NCBI GenBank assembly: GCA_963735445.1 | Contig: CAVTLC010000044.1 | Location: 93,815 to 157,814, forward strand | DNA from: AP-15 sp963735445 | GTDB lineage: Bacteria > Pseudomonadota > Alphaproteobacteria > ATCC43930 > CGMCC-115725 | Reading direction: 5' to 3' | Length of the DNA stretch: 64,000 nucleotides | Shown: in pieces, positions 55,182 to 64,000 of the stretch | How positions within the stretch are numbered: the first letter of the stretch is position 1 | How the letters are laid out: each line of letters begins with the position of its first letter | Translations under genes and position numbers: made by a program | The notes under the pieces: model-generated | Database searches by the model: none | What the model saw: only the letters and a program-made list of their open reading frames with translations | Told to the model about the DNA's origin: nothing

Positions 55182-57537
55182 TCACGCTATGGGCTCGTTG
55201 GTGCGCGCCGGAAGTAGGTCCCAGAGCCGCAGCTTGATCCGGTAGGCGGTGCGGGCGCGGCCCTTTTGGGTGCCGCGCGGTGGCGGCTGCAGCCATCCCG
55301 CCTCAACCAACACGCGCGCTGCCGCGTGAATGTCGTCGGCGGTATTCAGACCTGGCAGCCGCACCTTGCGCTGCAGATCGCGGACATAGACCTCCTCTGA
55401 GCGGGTTTTGGCGATCCATCGGGCAAGGGTCGCGGCGTTCCGATCGGCGATCGGCGCCGCTGCATCGCCATAGACGCGCTCCGCCATCGGGACGAAATAG
55501 TCGCTGACCAGCCGCACTGCGGCGGCGAGGGCCTGCGGGCTGATGGCATTGGGCGGCGCCGAGAACCCGTCTACCGCGCACCACCACAGATATTCGAGCA
55601 CCAGCGAGAGGCGCAACGCGAGGCCCCGCGCCTTGCCATAGGCGCTGCGTAACAGCCCGCCACTCTCGCCGCGGCGATCTTGCATGTCGCGTGCGAAGGC
55701 CTCGAGCAACTCCTGTCCACAGCGGTCGAGCGGGACGTAAATCGGCTGCGGCGGATCTCCCATCTGCAATTGGAGCTCGCGCAGCCGATCGAGCGCGGCA
55801 ATCGCCCAACCGGTATCGGGAGTAATGCGCCCAAGGCGAAACGGCACAGGGTCAGGCCAGGCCCACAGGAAGCGAGACATCAGGCCGTCATCGCGCTGTT
55901 GCAACATTTCAGCGACTTTGTCGGGCTGCGTCGAACCGACAACGGCGACCGCCAGCCGCGGGATCACAATTGGTTCGTGGCGCTGGCGCTCGACACGGTA
56001 AGGGCGCCCGCCATAGGCTTCGACCCAAAACGAGCGTCCGGCATCGTTGTAGACATTCATGCCGCTGATCCAGCCGGCGAGCTCGTCGCGGACGATCAAC
56101 AAGCCCTTTGGTGCGGCAGTCGCGAGCAAAGTGGCGACGCGCTCAATTGTCACGTCGTGCTGCCGCAGTCGCGGCATTTGCGGCTCCGGCGCCGCTATCA
56201 TATCCGCTGGTGGCAACGGCGGCGCCCGCCCCGCCTTGACCGCGTCGCGGACTTCCGATTGCCATCGTTCTTCCGTGGCCTTGGCGGCGGCGTTCGCGGC
56301 CTGCCAGTCGCGCAGTTGATCGGGGAAATCACCGATCATTCGCCGTTCGATCTCGGGGATGACGTCGCGCAACAGAGTGTCGCCGCCCGGGGACTTGGAG
56401 TCGCCGCTGTCCCCGACCACCGCTGTCCACAGATGCGGCGGCTCGGCCCAGCCGGCCGTGGCGCGCGCCCATCGGGCATTGCCGATCAGCGCGGAACTGC
56501 TCGCCAGCAGTGGCATGGCGACATAATCGGACGGGGCTGCAGCGGCATCGGCGGCGCCGGCGATCCATTCGCCCCACGCCGAAGACGTCGAGCGGCAACG
56601 ATGGCGGCGGCCGGCGATGCTGGCGCAGCACGTCGAGATCGGGATCACCCCAATCCGTGTCTGCGTCGTCGGGCTCGGTCCGCTCCCAGAGCCGGTGCAA
56701 TTCGCGGCCGCCGGCGGCTTTGCCCTTCTCTTCAACCCACGCGCGGATCCCATTATCGGGATCATTTTTGAGGGCGTCGACCATCTCTTCGAAGCGGTAA
56801 CCTTGCCGCCGTAACTCGGCGGCACGGCGGAAGGCCTGCGCTGATCTACTGTGGTCATGGCCATTACCTCCAGCCGCAGTACGGGCAGTGCGTGGCGCTT
56901 CGGTTACTGTGAGCGCGTAATCGGCGAGCCATTGCAGCGCCGGCCACTCGACCAAATTGATGCGCGGCGCGCTGGACGGCCAATGCGCGCCGGTCACTGC
57001 AAAAAACCGATGACTGGTGTAGATCTCTATCGCGGGACCGTGTTCCTGCCCGGCAGGAACTCCTTTGATCGAGCGCTTGGTGCCCCAAGAATGCGCATCG
57101 ACGCCAAGGCGGTCGAGAAACGGTCGCCGGTCTTCGATGGCGGCATAGGCGAATAGCTTCAGACCCGAACCCGAGGGCGAAACCTCGGCGTAGCTGTCGA
57201 TCCGATCGAGAACCGCGCACGCCCAATCGGCGGCCTCGCCACTCTCGTGATGCAGGCACGAATCGAAATCGACACCCCACATGAGGGCGTCACTGCCGAC
57301 ATCACCGAGCACCCAGCCGACCGCCCCTGTCGGGCCGAGGCGCTGAGCGCGCTGGCGAGCGGCGGCAAAGGGCGCCCAGGTCGACGGATCATCGGTCTTG
57401 GCCGCACTGCCGGTGTTCGGGTCAAAAGGAATCTTCGTCGACTTGCCGCCGCGTTGGACGGTCTTCCAGGCGACCCAATGCGGTTCGTTAAACAACTCGT
57501 TGAAAGCACCGAGATCCCTGTCTGACGCTACGGTCAT
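55182..57537 (-). CDS. Primase-polymerase / DUF3987 helicase-like replication protein (frameshifted as read)
   Basis: Frame 1 from 57537 encodes an archaeo-eukaryotic primase-like domain: WVAWKTVQRGGKSTKIPFDP, catalytic-type GVDFD at residues 88-92 and SYAEVSPSGSGLKLF near 115-129. At about 56571 one base is extra; the second frame continues WGEWIAGAADAAAAPSDYVA and into DUF3987 with PLLASSSALIGNARW, VVGDSGDSKSPGG (a Walker A variant lacking the usual Gly before Lys) and LLIVRDELAGWISGMN. The joined protein is about 785 residues. This pairing replicates phage satellites and integrative elements. The iteron-like cluster lies at its 3' end. Confidence 0.82.
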
Positions 57538-57652
57538 GACCGCGCTGCCGGCTCAGAGGGTCTGGATTAAAATGTTGATATTTTTTGGTTGTGTCGCTAA
57601 CAACCTAGTGATCCCCTTATGTTCTCGTGGGCACGGGAACGAGGTCTTTTTG

Positions 57653-57681
57653 CCCGCCGGTTCTCCCCAGGAGCCGGCGGG
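57653..57681 (+). terminator. Strong hairpin upstream of the primase gene
   Basis: CCCGCCGG (57653-57660) pairs with CCGGCGGG (57674-57681), with an inner CTCC/GGAG pairing; TCCTTTT follows on the plus strand. It lies between the 80-residue gene and the primase on the minus strand. It could limit read-in from either side. Confidence 0.4.
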
Positions 57682-57701
57682 TCCTTTTGGCCCGCTGGAT
57701 T

Positions 57702-57944
57702 TCATCGCCCCCGCACCCGGTGCAACGGCGGCCGAATCGGGTCATTGGCGTCGAGAACATCGAGGGTGCGGCGCCCGCCGGCAGCCTCGAGGCGCTGCAC
57801 ATACTCGCGCACCCGGTTTTCAAGGAGCGTGTGCCACGACAGCCTGGCGGCCACCTCGAGGATGAATTCTTTGACCGCGCGTGGCCCACAGGCATGCAAT
57901 TGCCGACACGAGCGGCGTAGGCGCATCTCTTCGGCAGCGGTCAT
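57702..57944 (-). CDS. Small hypothetical protein of the integrative element
   Basis: An 80-residue product with LRRSCRQLHACGPRAVKEFI and LEVAARLSWHTLLENRVREY followed by a basic tail. Similar short proteins accompany primases in mobile elements of alphaproteobacteria; function unknown. It begins 2 bases after the stop of the helix-turn-helix gene, so the two are one transcription unit leading to the primase. Confidence 0.55.
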   Translation of the reverse strand: MTAAEEMRLRRSCRQLHACGPRAVKEFILEVAARLSWHTLLENRVREYVQRLEAAGGRRTLDVLDANDPIRPPLHRVRGR

Positions 57945-57946
57945 TC

Positions 57947-58138
57947 TCAGGCGGCTTCGCCGCTCTCAATGCGCTCGACAACGCGACGCGGGATCAGCCA
58001 AAGCTTCTGCAGCTTGAAGCCTTGCAAGCGCCCCGCGCGCAACGCGGCGGTAATCGTCTGCTCGTTCACCCCCCAGCGCGCCGCCAATTCATGTGGCCGG
58101 AACGGCGGCAATTCTTGTTTCTCTTGGTACGCAGCCAC
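57947..58138 (-). CDS. Helix-turn-helix (excisionase-like) DNA-binding protein
   Basis: A 63-residue MerR/excisionase-type domain: FRPHELAARWGVNEQTITAA followed by LRAGRLQGFKLQKLWLIPRR, where the Trp-Leu-Ile-Pro strand is the usual wing. It would regulate the element or direct excision. It is transcribed away from the RHH gene at 58292, across a 153-base control region. Confidence 0.75.
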   Translation of the reverse strand: MAAYQEKQELPPFRPHELAARWGVNEQTITAALRAGRLQGFKLQKLWLIPRRVVERIESGEAA

Positions 58139-58291
58139 GAATTTGCGAACCTTTCGTCAATCTCGATTGGTTACGCATACTACGCTGGCCAGACGGTTGA
58201 CAAGTTAAAGCGTTATCACTTACGCTTCCTGTCTAATCGTTCAGAAACTGACTAAAACTAACGCAAACTCACTAGGGATTCTGGGGAAACG
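58139..58291. promoter_or_regulatory. Divergent control region of the integrative element
   Basis: An AT-richer 153-base gap between the HTH gene (minus) and the RHH gene (plus). It holds TTGACA at 58197-58202 in the plus direction, a -35-like box with no strong -10 partner, and the motif TTACGC or its near match CTAACGC three times (58171, 58219 and 58259 regions). Regulator binding is likely, but the sites cannot be assigned. Confidence 0.4.
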
Positions 58292-59224
58292 ATGCCCGCC
58301 CATCGCCGTCGCTCCGACACATATGAACCCCACGCCCGCGTGCCGATGAGCTTCCGCGTTCGTCCTGCGCTTAAAGCGAGGATGGAACAGGAGATCGCTC
58401 AAACCGGCCGCAGTTTGATGCGCGAGGTCGAACACATCTTCGAATGGTATTTCGACCATCAGGACCGTATGGGCGGACCCCGGCTCATGCATCTCTTGCA
58501 GAGCTTGGCCGAGGCCGCCCAAGAAACCTACCCGGACAATGACGCTTGGCTCGACAACCGCCAAGATTATTCAATCGTTCTGGATGACTGGTTTTGGCTG
58601 TTGCAAAACAGCGGTCCTGTTGATGTCGCGGCCGAGATCGAACAGGGCCGGCAAATGATTGCCGAGTTGCCGACCCTGCCGCGGCATGTGCAATGGCGGA
58701 TCCGCCGCATTCTCGCGATCAAGGCCGAACTCACCCGGCTGCCGCCCGAGGTCCGCGCCGAATTCGCCGCCGCCGCCGAGTTGCCCGCAGTTGAACGACC
58801 TACCGATGAGGACGTGCGCGACACGGCCGAGGTATTTGGGCTTCCGTTGGAGAAGGCGCGCCAGTTCACGACCCGTCTGCGGGCCTGGGAACCGGCCGGT
58901 GACAACCTCCTGACTGAAATCGAAGACACCAAGGATAAACTCATCGAGGCGGCGCAGCCTTTCATGCAGGCGTGGGCGATGGCCGCGCAGATCTTGGCCG
59001 GCGCCGCGGGGCGGCTGCCCGACGAACAAGAGATCGCCGCACATTTCGCCACGAGCCCGGAGTTGCAGATCGTCGCCGGTCTTCACACGCAACGATCGGC
59101 GGAGAGGCTCTTGTATTACCGCAGCAAAATCCTTCGTCTCATGGCTTTGCCGGACAACCCTGAGGCGGCAGATGACCACGGCGCACCCGACGAGACGGAA
59201 TCTGGAATGGCCGATAGGGCATAG
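58292..59224 (+). CDS. RHH-domain protein of the integrative element
   Basis: A 310-residue protein. Residues 17-50 form an Arc-like ribbon-helix-helix: VPMSFRVRPALKARMEQEIA then GRSLMREVEHIFEWYF. The remainder is helical and acidic, with no family recognised (PRHVQWRIRRILAIKAELTR, YYRSKILRLMALPDN). A GGGGA site precedes the ATG. It likely represses or coordinates the divergent genes, and its long C-terminus is unusual for an Arc-type regulator. Confidence 0.65.
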   Translation: MPAHRRRSDTYEPHARVPMSFRVRPALKARMEQEIAQTGRSLMREVEHIFEWYFDHQDRMGGPRLMHLLQSLAEAAQETYPDNDAWLDNRQDYSIVLDDWFWLLQNSGPVDVAAEIEQGRQMIAELPTLPRHVQWRIRRILAIKAELTRLPPEVRAEFAAAAELPAVERPTDEDVRDTAEVFGLPLEKARQFTTRLRAWEPAGDNLLTEIEDTKDKLIEAAQPFMQAWAMAAQILAGAAGRLPDEQEIAAHFATSPELQIVAGLHTQRSAERLLYYRSKILRLMALPDNPEAADDHGAPDETESGMADRA

Positions 59225-59235
59225 CAGGAGGAGCG

Positions 59236-59604
59236 ATGCCGCTGCCGAGCAACATTCCGAAACGCGGTCTCTCGCTCAGCGAGGCCGCCGAATACTGCGG
59301 CGTCGCGGAAAAGACCCTGAAGCGACACGGTCCTGAGCCCGCCCGCATCGGCGATCGGATTGTTTACGACCGGCTCGCTCTCGACGCCTGGCTCGACGGT
59401 CTCACTTGCCTTCCTCCAGCGGCCACGGCCGATCCCGAAGCCCTGCTTTTGAAAGCAATCAATGAACGAAAGACTGCGCTACGTCATCCGGCGCGTCGGG
59501 CGGCGCGGAAACGTGCGGTGGTATTGGGGGCGCAAGGGTCACCCGTTGACCAGGCTACCGGACGCTCTGGCCGAACGCGTGGCAATGGCCGAACGGTTGA
59601 ATAG
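59236..59604 (+). CDS. Helix-turn-helix DNA-binding protein
   Basis: The first 60 residues form a MerR-like helix-turn-helix with wing: RGLSLSEAAEYCGVAEKTLK, RIGDRIVYDRLALDAWLDG. The rest of the frame, from about residue 75, overlaps the integrase start by 143 bases and is not protein-like, so the functional part probably ends earlier. It follows the RHH gene by 11 bases and leads to the integrase, and may serve as an excision factor. Confidence 0.6.
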   Translation: MPLPSNIPKRGLSLSEAAEYCGVAEKTLKRHGPEPARIGDRIVYDRLALDAWLDGLTCLPPAATADPEALLLKAINERKTALRHPARRAARKRAVVLGAQGSPVDQATGRSGRTRGNGRTVE

Positions 59605-60538
59605 TCTTGCCGACGCGATACCGCTCGCGGCCGAGCTTCCGCGCGGGACCATTGGCTGGACGATCGCGCGCTACAAGACAAGCGACGACTACACCGACCT
59701 CGCCCCTGGCACGGTCAAATATTACACGCGATATCTGCGCGATATCGAGGCTCTGGGACCCGCGCTGCCCTTCACGAGCTTCAGCCGGCGCGCGGTCGTT
59801 GACTTCGTCGAAGGCTATCCCAAGACGCATCAGCGCCGGCAGGCTGCCGCGGTGCTGCGCGCGCTGTTCCGCCGCGCGCGCTATGACGGAATTGTCGAGA
59901 CCGATACCGCGTCGGGCTTGCGGCTTAAAACCACCAAGGCTCGCGACCGGGTGTGGTCGGATGATGAAATCGAGCGCTGGCTTAATGCTGCCGCCGCCGA
60001 GGATCCGCATATGATCACGGTGTTTCATGTGTTGCTGCATTCACCGCCCAGCGGCCGACTGACATCCTGCGCATGACGTGGCCGCACTATTCGGGTGCGA
60101 GCGATTCGGCTGCGCCAGCAAAAGACCGAGGCATTACTCGACGTCCCGGTGCACCCGGTCCTGCGCAATCACCTCGACGCGCCTCAAGCGGTCGCGGTCG
60201 AGCCTGACAATCATCAGCTACCGCGGCCGCCCGGTGCCGTATTCGGCTTTAACGACCGCTTTCGTCGCATCGCGACCGCCGCCGGCGTCGACGCGCAGGC
60301 CCGTGATCTTCGCCGCACCGCGATGCTGCGCATGGCCGAGGCCGGCGCGACGGTGCCCCAGATCGCGTCCGTCTCGGGTCACTCGATTGAGACGACGCAG
60401 CGCATTCTCGAAACCTACCTGCCGCGCAATTTCGAGCTGGCCGAGAACGCGATCACTCGTCTCGCCGACTATCAAAAGCAGGCCCAAACCGGGCACCAAA
60501 ACGCGAACGGAGTTCTAACGCGTTCGACAGAAATATGA
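59462..60538 (+). pseudogene. Tyrosine recombinase (phage-type integrase), multiply frameshifted
   Basis: The first frame (59462-60076) holds the N-terminal core-binding domain (TIARYKTSDDYTDLAPGTVK, FTSFSRRAVVDFVEGYPKTH) and part of the catalytic domain (RDRVWSDDEIERWLNAAAAE). It shifts at about 60043 into AQRPTDILRMTWPHYSG, at about 60092 into RAIRLRQQKTEALLDVPVHP, then again at about 60180 and 60240, and ends with DLRRTAMLRMAEAGATVPQI, SGHSIETTQRILETYLPRN. The box II residues R and Y are represented by the LRR, GHS and TYL blocks. At least four breaks; inactive as read. The attachment site would be expected just downstream, near 60540-60745, but no tRNA or direct repeat is seen. Confidence 0.8.
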
Positions 60539-60745
60539 TCCGTAAGCCATTGAAAAATTAGGGGTCAGGGAATACCAAATGTATTACTCGGTTTAGCCCC
60601 GAGCACTCGGCTGGGTGCCGCGCCTTTCCGGCGCGTTCCAAAACGGGCGCTTCAGGCGCGCCGTTTCTGGTGGATTGGTTGCGCCGGCGGCTATTCGAGG
60701 GGCGACGGCTCGGCGGCAATCGGCGGCAGAGCGGTTCGTTGGAGA

Positions 60746-61249
60746 TTAGCGAGGTTCGGTCTTCGGTTCACCCGCAGCATCGGCGCGGCTGGGTTCGGGC
60801 GCGGTCTCGCCTGCGTGAAAGTCCAGCGCGGCGCCGTTCATGCAATAACGTTGGCCGGTCGGTTTCGGGCCGTCGTCAAACACATGCCCCAAATGGCCGC
60901 CGCACTTGCTGCAATGAACCTCGGTGCGGGTCATAAAAAAGCTGCGATCGGTATCGGTTTCGACGGCATCGTCGAGCGGCGCCCAAAAGCTCGGCCAACC
61001 GGTCCCGCTGTTAAATTTCGTGTCGGCGGCGAAGAGAGGCTGGCCGCAGCCGGCGCAGTGATAAATGCCTTGGCTGTATTCCTTGTCGAGCTTGCTGGTG
61101 CCGGCGCGCTCGGTGCCGTGTTCGCGAAGCACATGATAAGCGGCGGGAGGCAGTTTGCGCCGCCATTCCTCTTCGCTCATCTCTACGGCAAATTGCTTGT
61201 TGCCCGCGTGCCCCTTACCCGCTAGGCGACCCAACAGACCTCCGGCCAT
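60746..61249 (-). CDS. msrB: Peptide-methionine (R)-S-oxide reductase MsrB
   Basis: A 167-residue repair enzyme that reduces methionine-R-sulfoxide in proteins. Zinc-binding Cys pairs are at residues 65/68 (CAGC) and 113/116 (CSKC), and the catalytic Cys136 is in RYCMNGAAL, in the context GHVFDDGPKPTG. The extra basic N-terminus has no clear signal. It marks the return to host-type genes after the integrative element. Confidence 0.93.
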   Translation of the reverse strand: MAGGLLGRLAGKGHAGNKQFAVEMSEEEWRRKLPPAAYHVLREHGTERAGTSKLDKEYSQGIYHCAGCGQPLFAADTKFNSGTGWPSFWAPLDDAVETDTDRSFFMTRTEVHCSKCGGHLGHVFDDGPKPTGQRYCMNGAALDFHAGETAPEPSRADAAGEPKTEPR

Positions 61250-61333
61250 AGCTTCCTCGTTGCAAGACGATCCACGTTGCGGGATATCGGGACGCGCCGT
61301 CTCGAGGTTAAGGGGACGCGGCGCAAAACCGTC

Positions 61334-61537
61334 TCAGTGGATGCGCTCGCCTTCGTCAGGGAAGGGGCGGAGCAGTTCGGCGGTCGACCTTGCGATCCAG
61401 CACCATACGACGCAAGTCAGGGCGTCGTCGCCGCCCCGCAGCCGCTGCGCCTCGCGCTGGGCGACATCGGCAGCGGCGCTGCCGTGGCGACGGACGAGAA
61501 GCAAGGCCGCTTCCCAGATCTTCCGCTCGTTGGTCAT
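61334..61537 (-). CDS. Small DUF6961-like protein
   Basis: Taking the Met at 61537 gives 67 residues: MTNERKIWEAALLLVRRHGS, with ADVAQREAQRLRGGDDALTC and an Arg-rich end. This short helical layout resembles DUF6961 proteins of alphaproteobacteria, of unknown function. The frame runs up to 61609, but the extra residues are not family-like. Confidence 0.5.
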   Translation of the reverse strand: MTNERKIWEAALLLVRRHGSAAADVAQREAQRLRGGDDALTCVVWCWIARSTAELLRPFPDEGERIH

Positions 61538-61903
61538 CATCATCGTCGTCATCGACAGTATAACGCCGACAGGAGCCAAGCGGGTTCCGAATCTTGTTTT
61601 ACGAGGCATGCGCCGATTCTGTGCGATCGCGGCGAGCAGGAACTCGTCCTGCGCACTCTAGGGACCACGCATTCGGAATGGCTTTTCAATCCCATTCCTG
61701 CCATCTCTCGCTAACCTAACGGCCCTGTCAGGTGAGGGTGTTCCCGATCTACATTGTCTTGATGACCTCGCGCCACAGCCGATCTCCCACTTTCGGCTCC
61801 CACCAAACCGGCTGCGATAGATGCCAATAATGATGACGCTTTCCGGGTTATAGAATTTCGCCCTCGCCGCCCTAGCCTAAAGCGACGTTCATAGGAGCCT
61901 GAA
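61538..61903. other. Non-coding gap before malic enzyme
   Basis: No credible gene is seen in these 366 bases beyond the disputed N-terminal extension of the small minus-strand protein. A plain AGGAG ribosome site for the malic enzyme lies at 61893-61897, and the promoter must be within. Confidence 0.5.
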
Positions 61904-63538
61904 ATGGCCAATGACAGTAGTCCAAAACCCACCGGCTATGCCCTTCTTCATAATCCACGCCTCAACAAAGGGACCGCATTCACCGAACCGGAGCGCCGCA
62001 AATACGGGCTCGAAGGGCTGCTGCCTCCGGCCGTCACGAATATTGGTTTGCAGATCGCGCGCCGGCATACCGAAATCGCCACTCTTGACAATGATCTGCA
62101 GAAGTACCTCGTCCTCTCCGATTTGCAGGCGCGTAACGAGACATTGTTTTACGCAGTCCTGATGTCCGACCCGGCGACCTACATGCCGCTCGTCTACACG
62201 CCGACGGTCGGCGAGGCGTGCCAGAAATTTGCTCACATCTTTCGCTCGGCCCGCGGCATGTACCTACCAATCAGCGCTCGCGGCCGGATCCGTGAAGTCC
62301 TCGGCAACTGGCCGGATAAGGATGTCCGCTTTATCGTTGTTACCGATGGCGAACGCATCCTCGGCCTCGGTGATCTCGGCGCCGGCGGGATGGGGATTCC
62401 GATCGGCAAGCTCGCCTTGTATACCGCGTGCGCCGGCGTCCCGCCGCAATATTGCCTGCCGATCGTCTTGGACGTCGGCACCAATAATCAGGTGTTGCTT
62501 GACGACCCGCTCTATCTCGGTTTGCGCCAAAACCGGGTGCGCGGCGACGAATACATGGCGTTTGTTGATGAGTTCGTGACGGCGGTGCAGGCGCTCTTTC
62601 CAAAATGCTGCATCCAGTGGGAGGACTTCGCAAATATCAACGCCGTTCCGATCCTTGAGCGCTATCGCGACCAGATCTGCACCTACAATGACGACATCCA
62701 GGGCACTGCGGGGATCGCATTGGCCGGCATTCTCGCTGCCTTGCGCATCACCAAAGGGAAGCTTACCGACCAGCGGTTTCTGTTTTTGGGCGGTGGGTCG
62801 GCGGCGACCGGCATCGCCGAACTGATCGGCCAGGCTATGGCGATGGAAGGTGCGGATATAGGTGAGGCGAGGCGCCGCAACGCACTATTCGACATCAATG
62901 GCCTGCTGGTTAGCTCGCGTACCGATCTCGCGGAGTTTCAGAAGCCGTTCGCCCAGCATCGGGAGCCCGTATCCACTTTTGTCGAGGCAATCAAGGCTTT
63001 GAAGCCGACCGGGATTATCGGCGTCAGCACCGTGCCAAAGCTGTTCACCCGCCAAGTCATCGAGGCAATGGCCGATATCAACGAGCGGCCGATCATCTTC
63101 CCGTATTCGAACCCGACCTCGCGCTCCGAATGCACCGCCGAGGAGGCTTATCGCTGGTCCGAGGGAAGAGCCGTTTTCGCCAGCGGCAGTCCGTTCCCGC
63201 CGGTCGAAATCGCCGGCCATAAATTTGTGCCGGGTCAAGGAAACAACGTCTACATCTTCCCGGCGATGGGCATGGCGGTGTTTGCCACCGAGGCCACACG
63301 GGTCACGGAAGAAATGTTCATCGTCGCCGCCAAGGCGGTGGCGGAACAAGTTACCGACGAGGACCTCGCGGTCGGGCTGATCTATCCGCCGCAGAGCCGG
63401 ATTCTCGAAGCCTCGCTGCATGTCGCGGAGCGGGTGGCGGCCTATATCTTCGACAAGGATCTTGCCCGCGTGCCGCGGCCTGCCGAGATCGGCTCACTGA
63501 TCCGCACCCGCGCCTACCGCCCGGTCTACCCGGCGTAA
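61904..63538 (+). CDS. maeA: NAD-dependent malic enzyme
   Basis: A 544-residue enzyme that converts malate to pyruvate, CO2 and NAD(P)H. Tyr98 lies in VYTPTVGEAC, catalytic Lys169 in GGMGIPIGKL, metal ligands Glu240-Asp241 and Asp264 in QWEDFANINAV and YNDDIQGTAG, and a Rossmann GGGSAATGIAE near residue 297. The length and the YTPTVGEAC form match the large MaeA-type enzyme rather than the MaeB-PTA fusion common in rhizobia. Cofactor choice is inferred from family. A fumarase gene starts 117 bases downstream on the same strand, so the pair may link fumarate, malate and pyruvate. Confidence 0.93.
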   Translation: MANDSSPKPTGYALLHNPRLNKGTAFTEPERRKYGLEGLLPPAVTNIGLQIARRHTEIATLDNDLQKYLVLSDLQARNETLFYAVLMSDPATYMPLVYTPTVGEACQKFAHIFRSARGMYLPISARGRIREVLGNWPDKDVRFIVVTDGERILGLGDLGAGGMGIPIGKLALYTACAGVPPQYCLPIVLDVGTNNQVLLDDPLYLGLRQNRVRGDEYMAFVDEFVTAVQALFPKCCIQWEDFANINAVPILERYRDQICTYNDDIQGTAGIALAGILAALRITKGKLTDQRFLFLGGGSAATGIAELIGQAMAMEGADIGEARRRNALFDINGLLVSSRTDLAEFQKPFAQHREPVSTFVEAIKALKPTGIIGVSTVPKLFTRQVIEAMADINERPIIFPYSNPTSRSECTAEEAYRWSEGRAVFASGSPFPPVEIAGHKFVPGQGNNVYIFPAMGMAVFATEATRVTEEMFIVAAKAVAEQVTDEDLAVGLIYPPQSRILEASLHVAERVAAYIFDKDLARVPRPAEIGSLIRTRAYRPVYPA

Positions 63539-63654
63539 ATCCAGGGTGGAGTTGCTGCGCCGTCACAGTCGAGACTGTCTGGAGTCCATTGTTGCGCGAG
63601 GGGGCGGCCGCCAGCATGGACCCCGGCGAGTATGAGCTCGTAAGGAACGATGAC

Positions 63655-64000
63655 ATGAACCGCCAGACCGATCCCGAATTGCATGACACTCCGATCGGCA
63701 TCCGCGCGACCGGAATGCGGCGCGAGACCGATTCGATGGGCGAAATCGAGGTTCCCGCCGACCGTTATTGGGGGGCGCAGACGCAGCGGAGCCTCGTACA
63801 TTTCTCGATCGGCGACGACCGCATGCCAAAGGGCGTCTATCACGCTTATGGCTATGTCAAAAAAGCCGCAGCGCTGGTCAACGCCGCCGCCCAACGACTG
63901 CCGCAATGGAAGGCGGACGCCATTGTGCGCGCCGCCGACGAGGCGATCGCGGGCAAGCTCGACGACCACTTCCCGCTTTATGTCTGGCAGACCGGGTCGG
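63655..64000 (+). CDS. fumC: Class II fumarate hydratase (3' truncated)
   Basis: The window ends inside the gene; 115 codons are present. After a 19-residue leader, the N-terminus reads RRETDSMGEIEVPADRYWGA then QTQRSLVHFSIG, the conserved start of FumC. It hydrates fumarate to malate. An AAGGA site is 6 bases ahead of the ATG. The neighbour malic enzyme uses its product. Confidence 0.9.
   Translation, partial: MNRQTDPELHDTPIGIRATGMRRETDSMGEIEVPADRYWGAQTQRSLVHFSIGDDRMPKGVYHAYGYVKKAAALVNAAAQRLPQWKADAIVRAADEAIAGKLDDHFPLYVWQTGS

Noticed and set aside
60539..60745. Attachment site of the integrative element
   Set aside because: Several short hairpins are present but no tRNA end or matching direct repeat at the other side was found.
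1..64000. CRISPR arrays, rRNA and tRNA genes
   Set aside because: No regularly spaced repeats and no cloverleaf or rRNA signature were seen by reading; a tRNA scan would be decisive.

Overview
The window is high-GC DNA with dense, often overlapping genes. Two branched-chain amino acid (Liv) ABC clusters, PAS hybrid kinases, an EpmA/EF-P pair, a COG4705-type membrane protein and many Bradyrhizobium- or Rhodospirillales-like families point to a soil or freshwater alphaproteobacterium. The genus cannot be fixed by reading alone. No rRNA, tRNA or CRISPR array was seen.

Layout. 0-4.5 kb: end of a substrate-binding protein, then livH, a livM-livG fusion (frameshifted) and livF. 4.6-9.3 kb: phosphoribosyltransferase, Bcr-type MFS exporter and a PAS hybrid histidine kinase. 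9.4-13.3 kb: catabolic group with a cytosine-deaminase-like amidohydrolase, a GlcG/HbpS protein, a two-component flavin monooxygenase and its reductase. 13.3-16.1 kb: exported beta-helix protein, a decayed gene and a COG4705-like membrane protein. 16.5-19.8 kb: second Liv cluster (livH, M, G, F) with no binding protein. 20-24.8 kb: MFS transporter, concentrative nucleoside transporter, second PAS hybrid kinase. 24.9-30.3 kb: epmA, efp, suhB, a MotA/ExbB-like plus MotB/OmpA-like pair, and a small exported protein with a knottin cysteine pattern. 30.4-34.7 kb: signalling operon of orphan binding protein, Cache-HAMP kinase and REC-adenylate cyclase. 34.8-42 kb: glpK-DUF5996-cupin, an opposing operon of CmcJ-like oxidoreductase, ferritin-like diiron protein and amidohydrolase, and a nucleoside hydrolase.

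42.2-60.6 kb is accessory. A HAF-repeat exported protein with a textbook sigma-54 promoter is cut by an IS3-family element. Remnants of IS3 and IS110, an intact IS630 transposase and a broken TOPRIM-like gene follow. Next come two very large exported proteins, the second with a Tat signal. Then comes a small integrative element with a PrimPol-DUF3987 replicase, an iteron-like repeat cluster with a perfect 13-bp inverted repeat, divergent HTH and RHH regulators, and a broken tyrosine integrase. 60.7-64 kb returns to core genes: msrB, a small DUF, NAD-type malic enzyme and the start of fumC.

A theme runs through the whole window. Many otherwise convincing genes carry single-base frameshifts (livMG, epmA, the PAS kinase, glpK, the nucleoside hydrolase, the primase and the integrase). 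Uncorrected assembly indels explain this better than independent gene death at every locus. The metabolic logic is import and breakdown of amino-acid-like, amide, pyrimidine and nucleoside substrates: two Liv systems, a CNT transporter, a nucleoside hydrolase, a deaminase and oxygenases.
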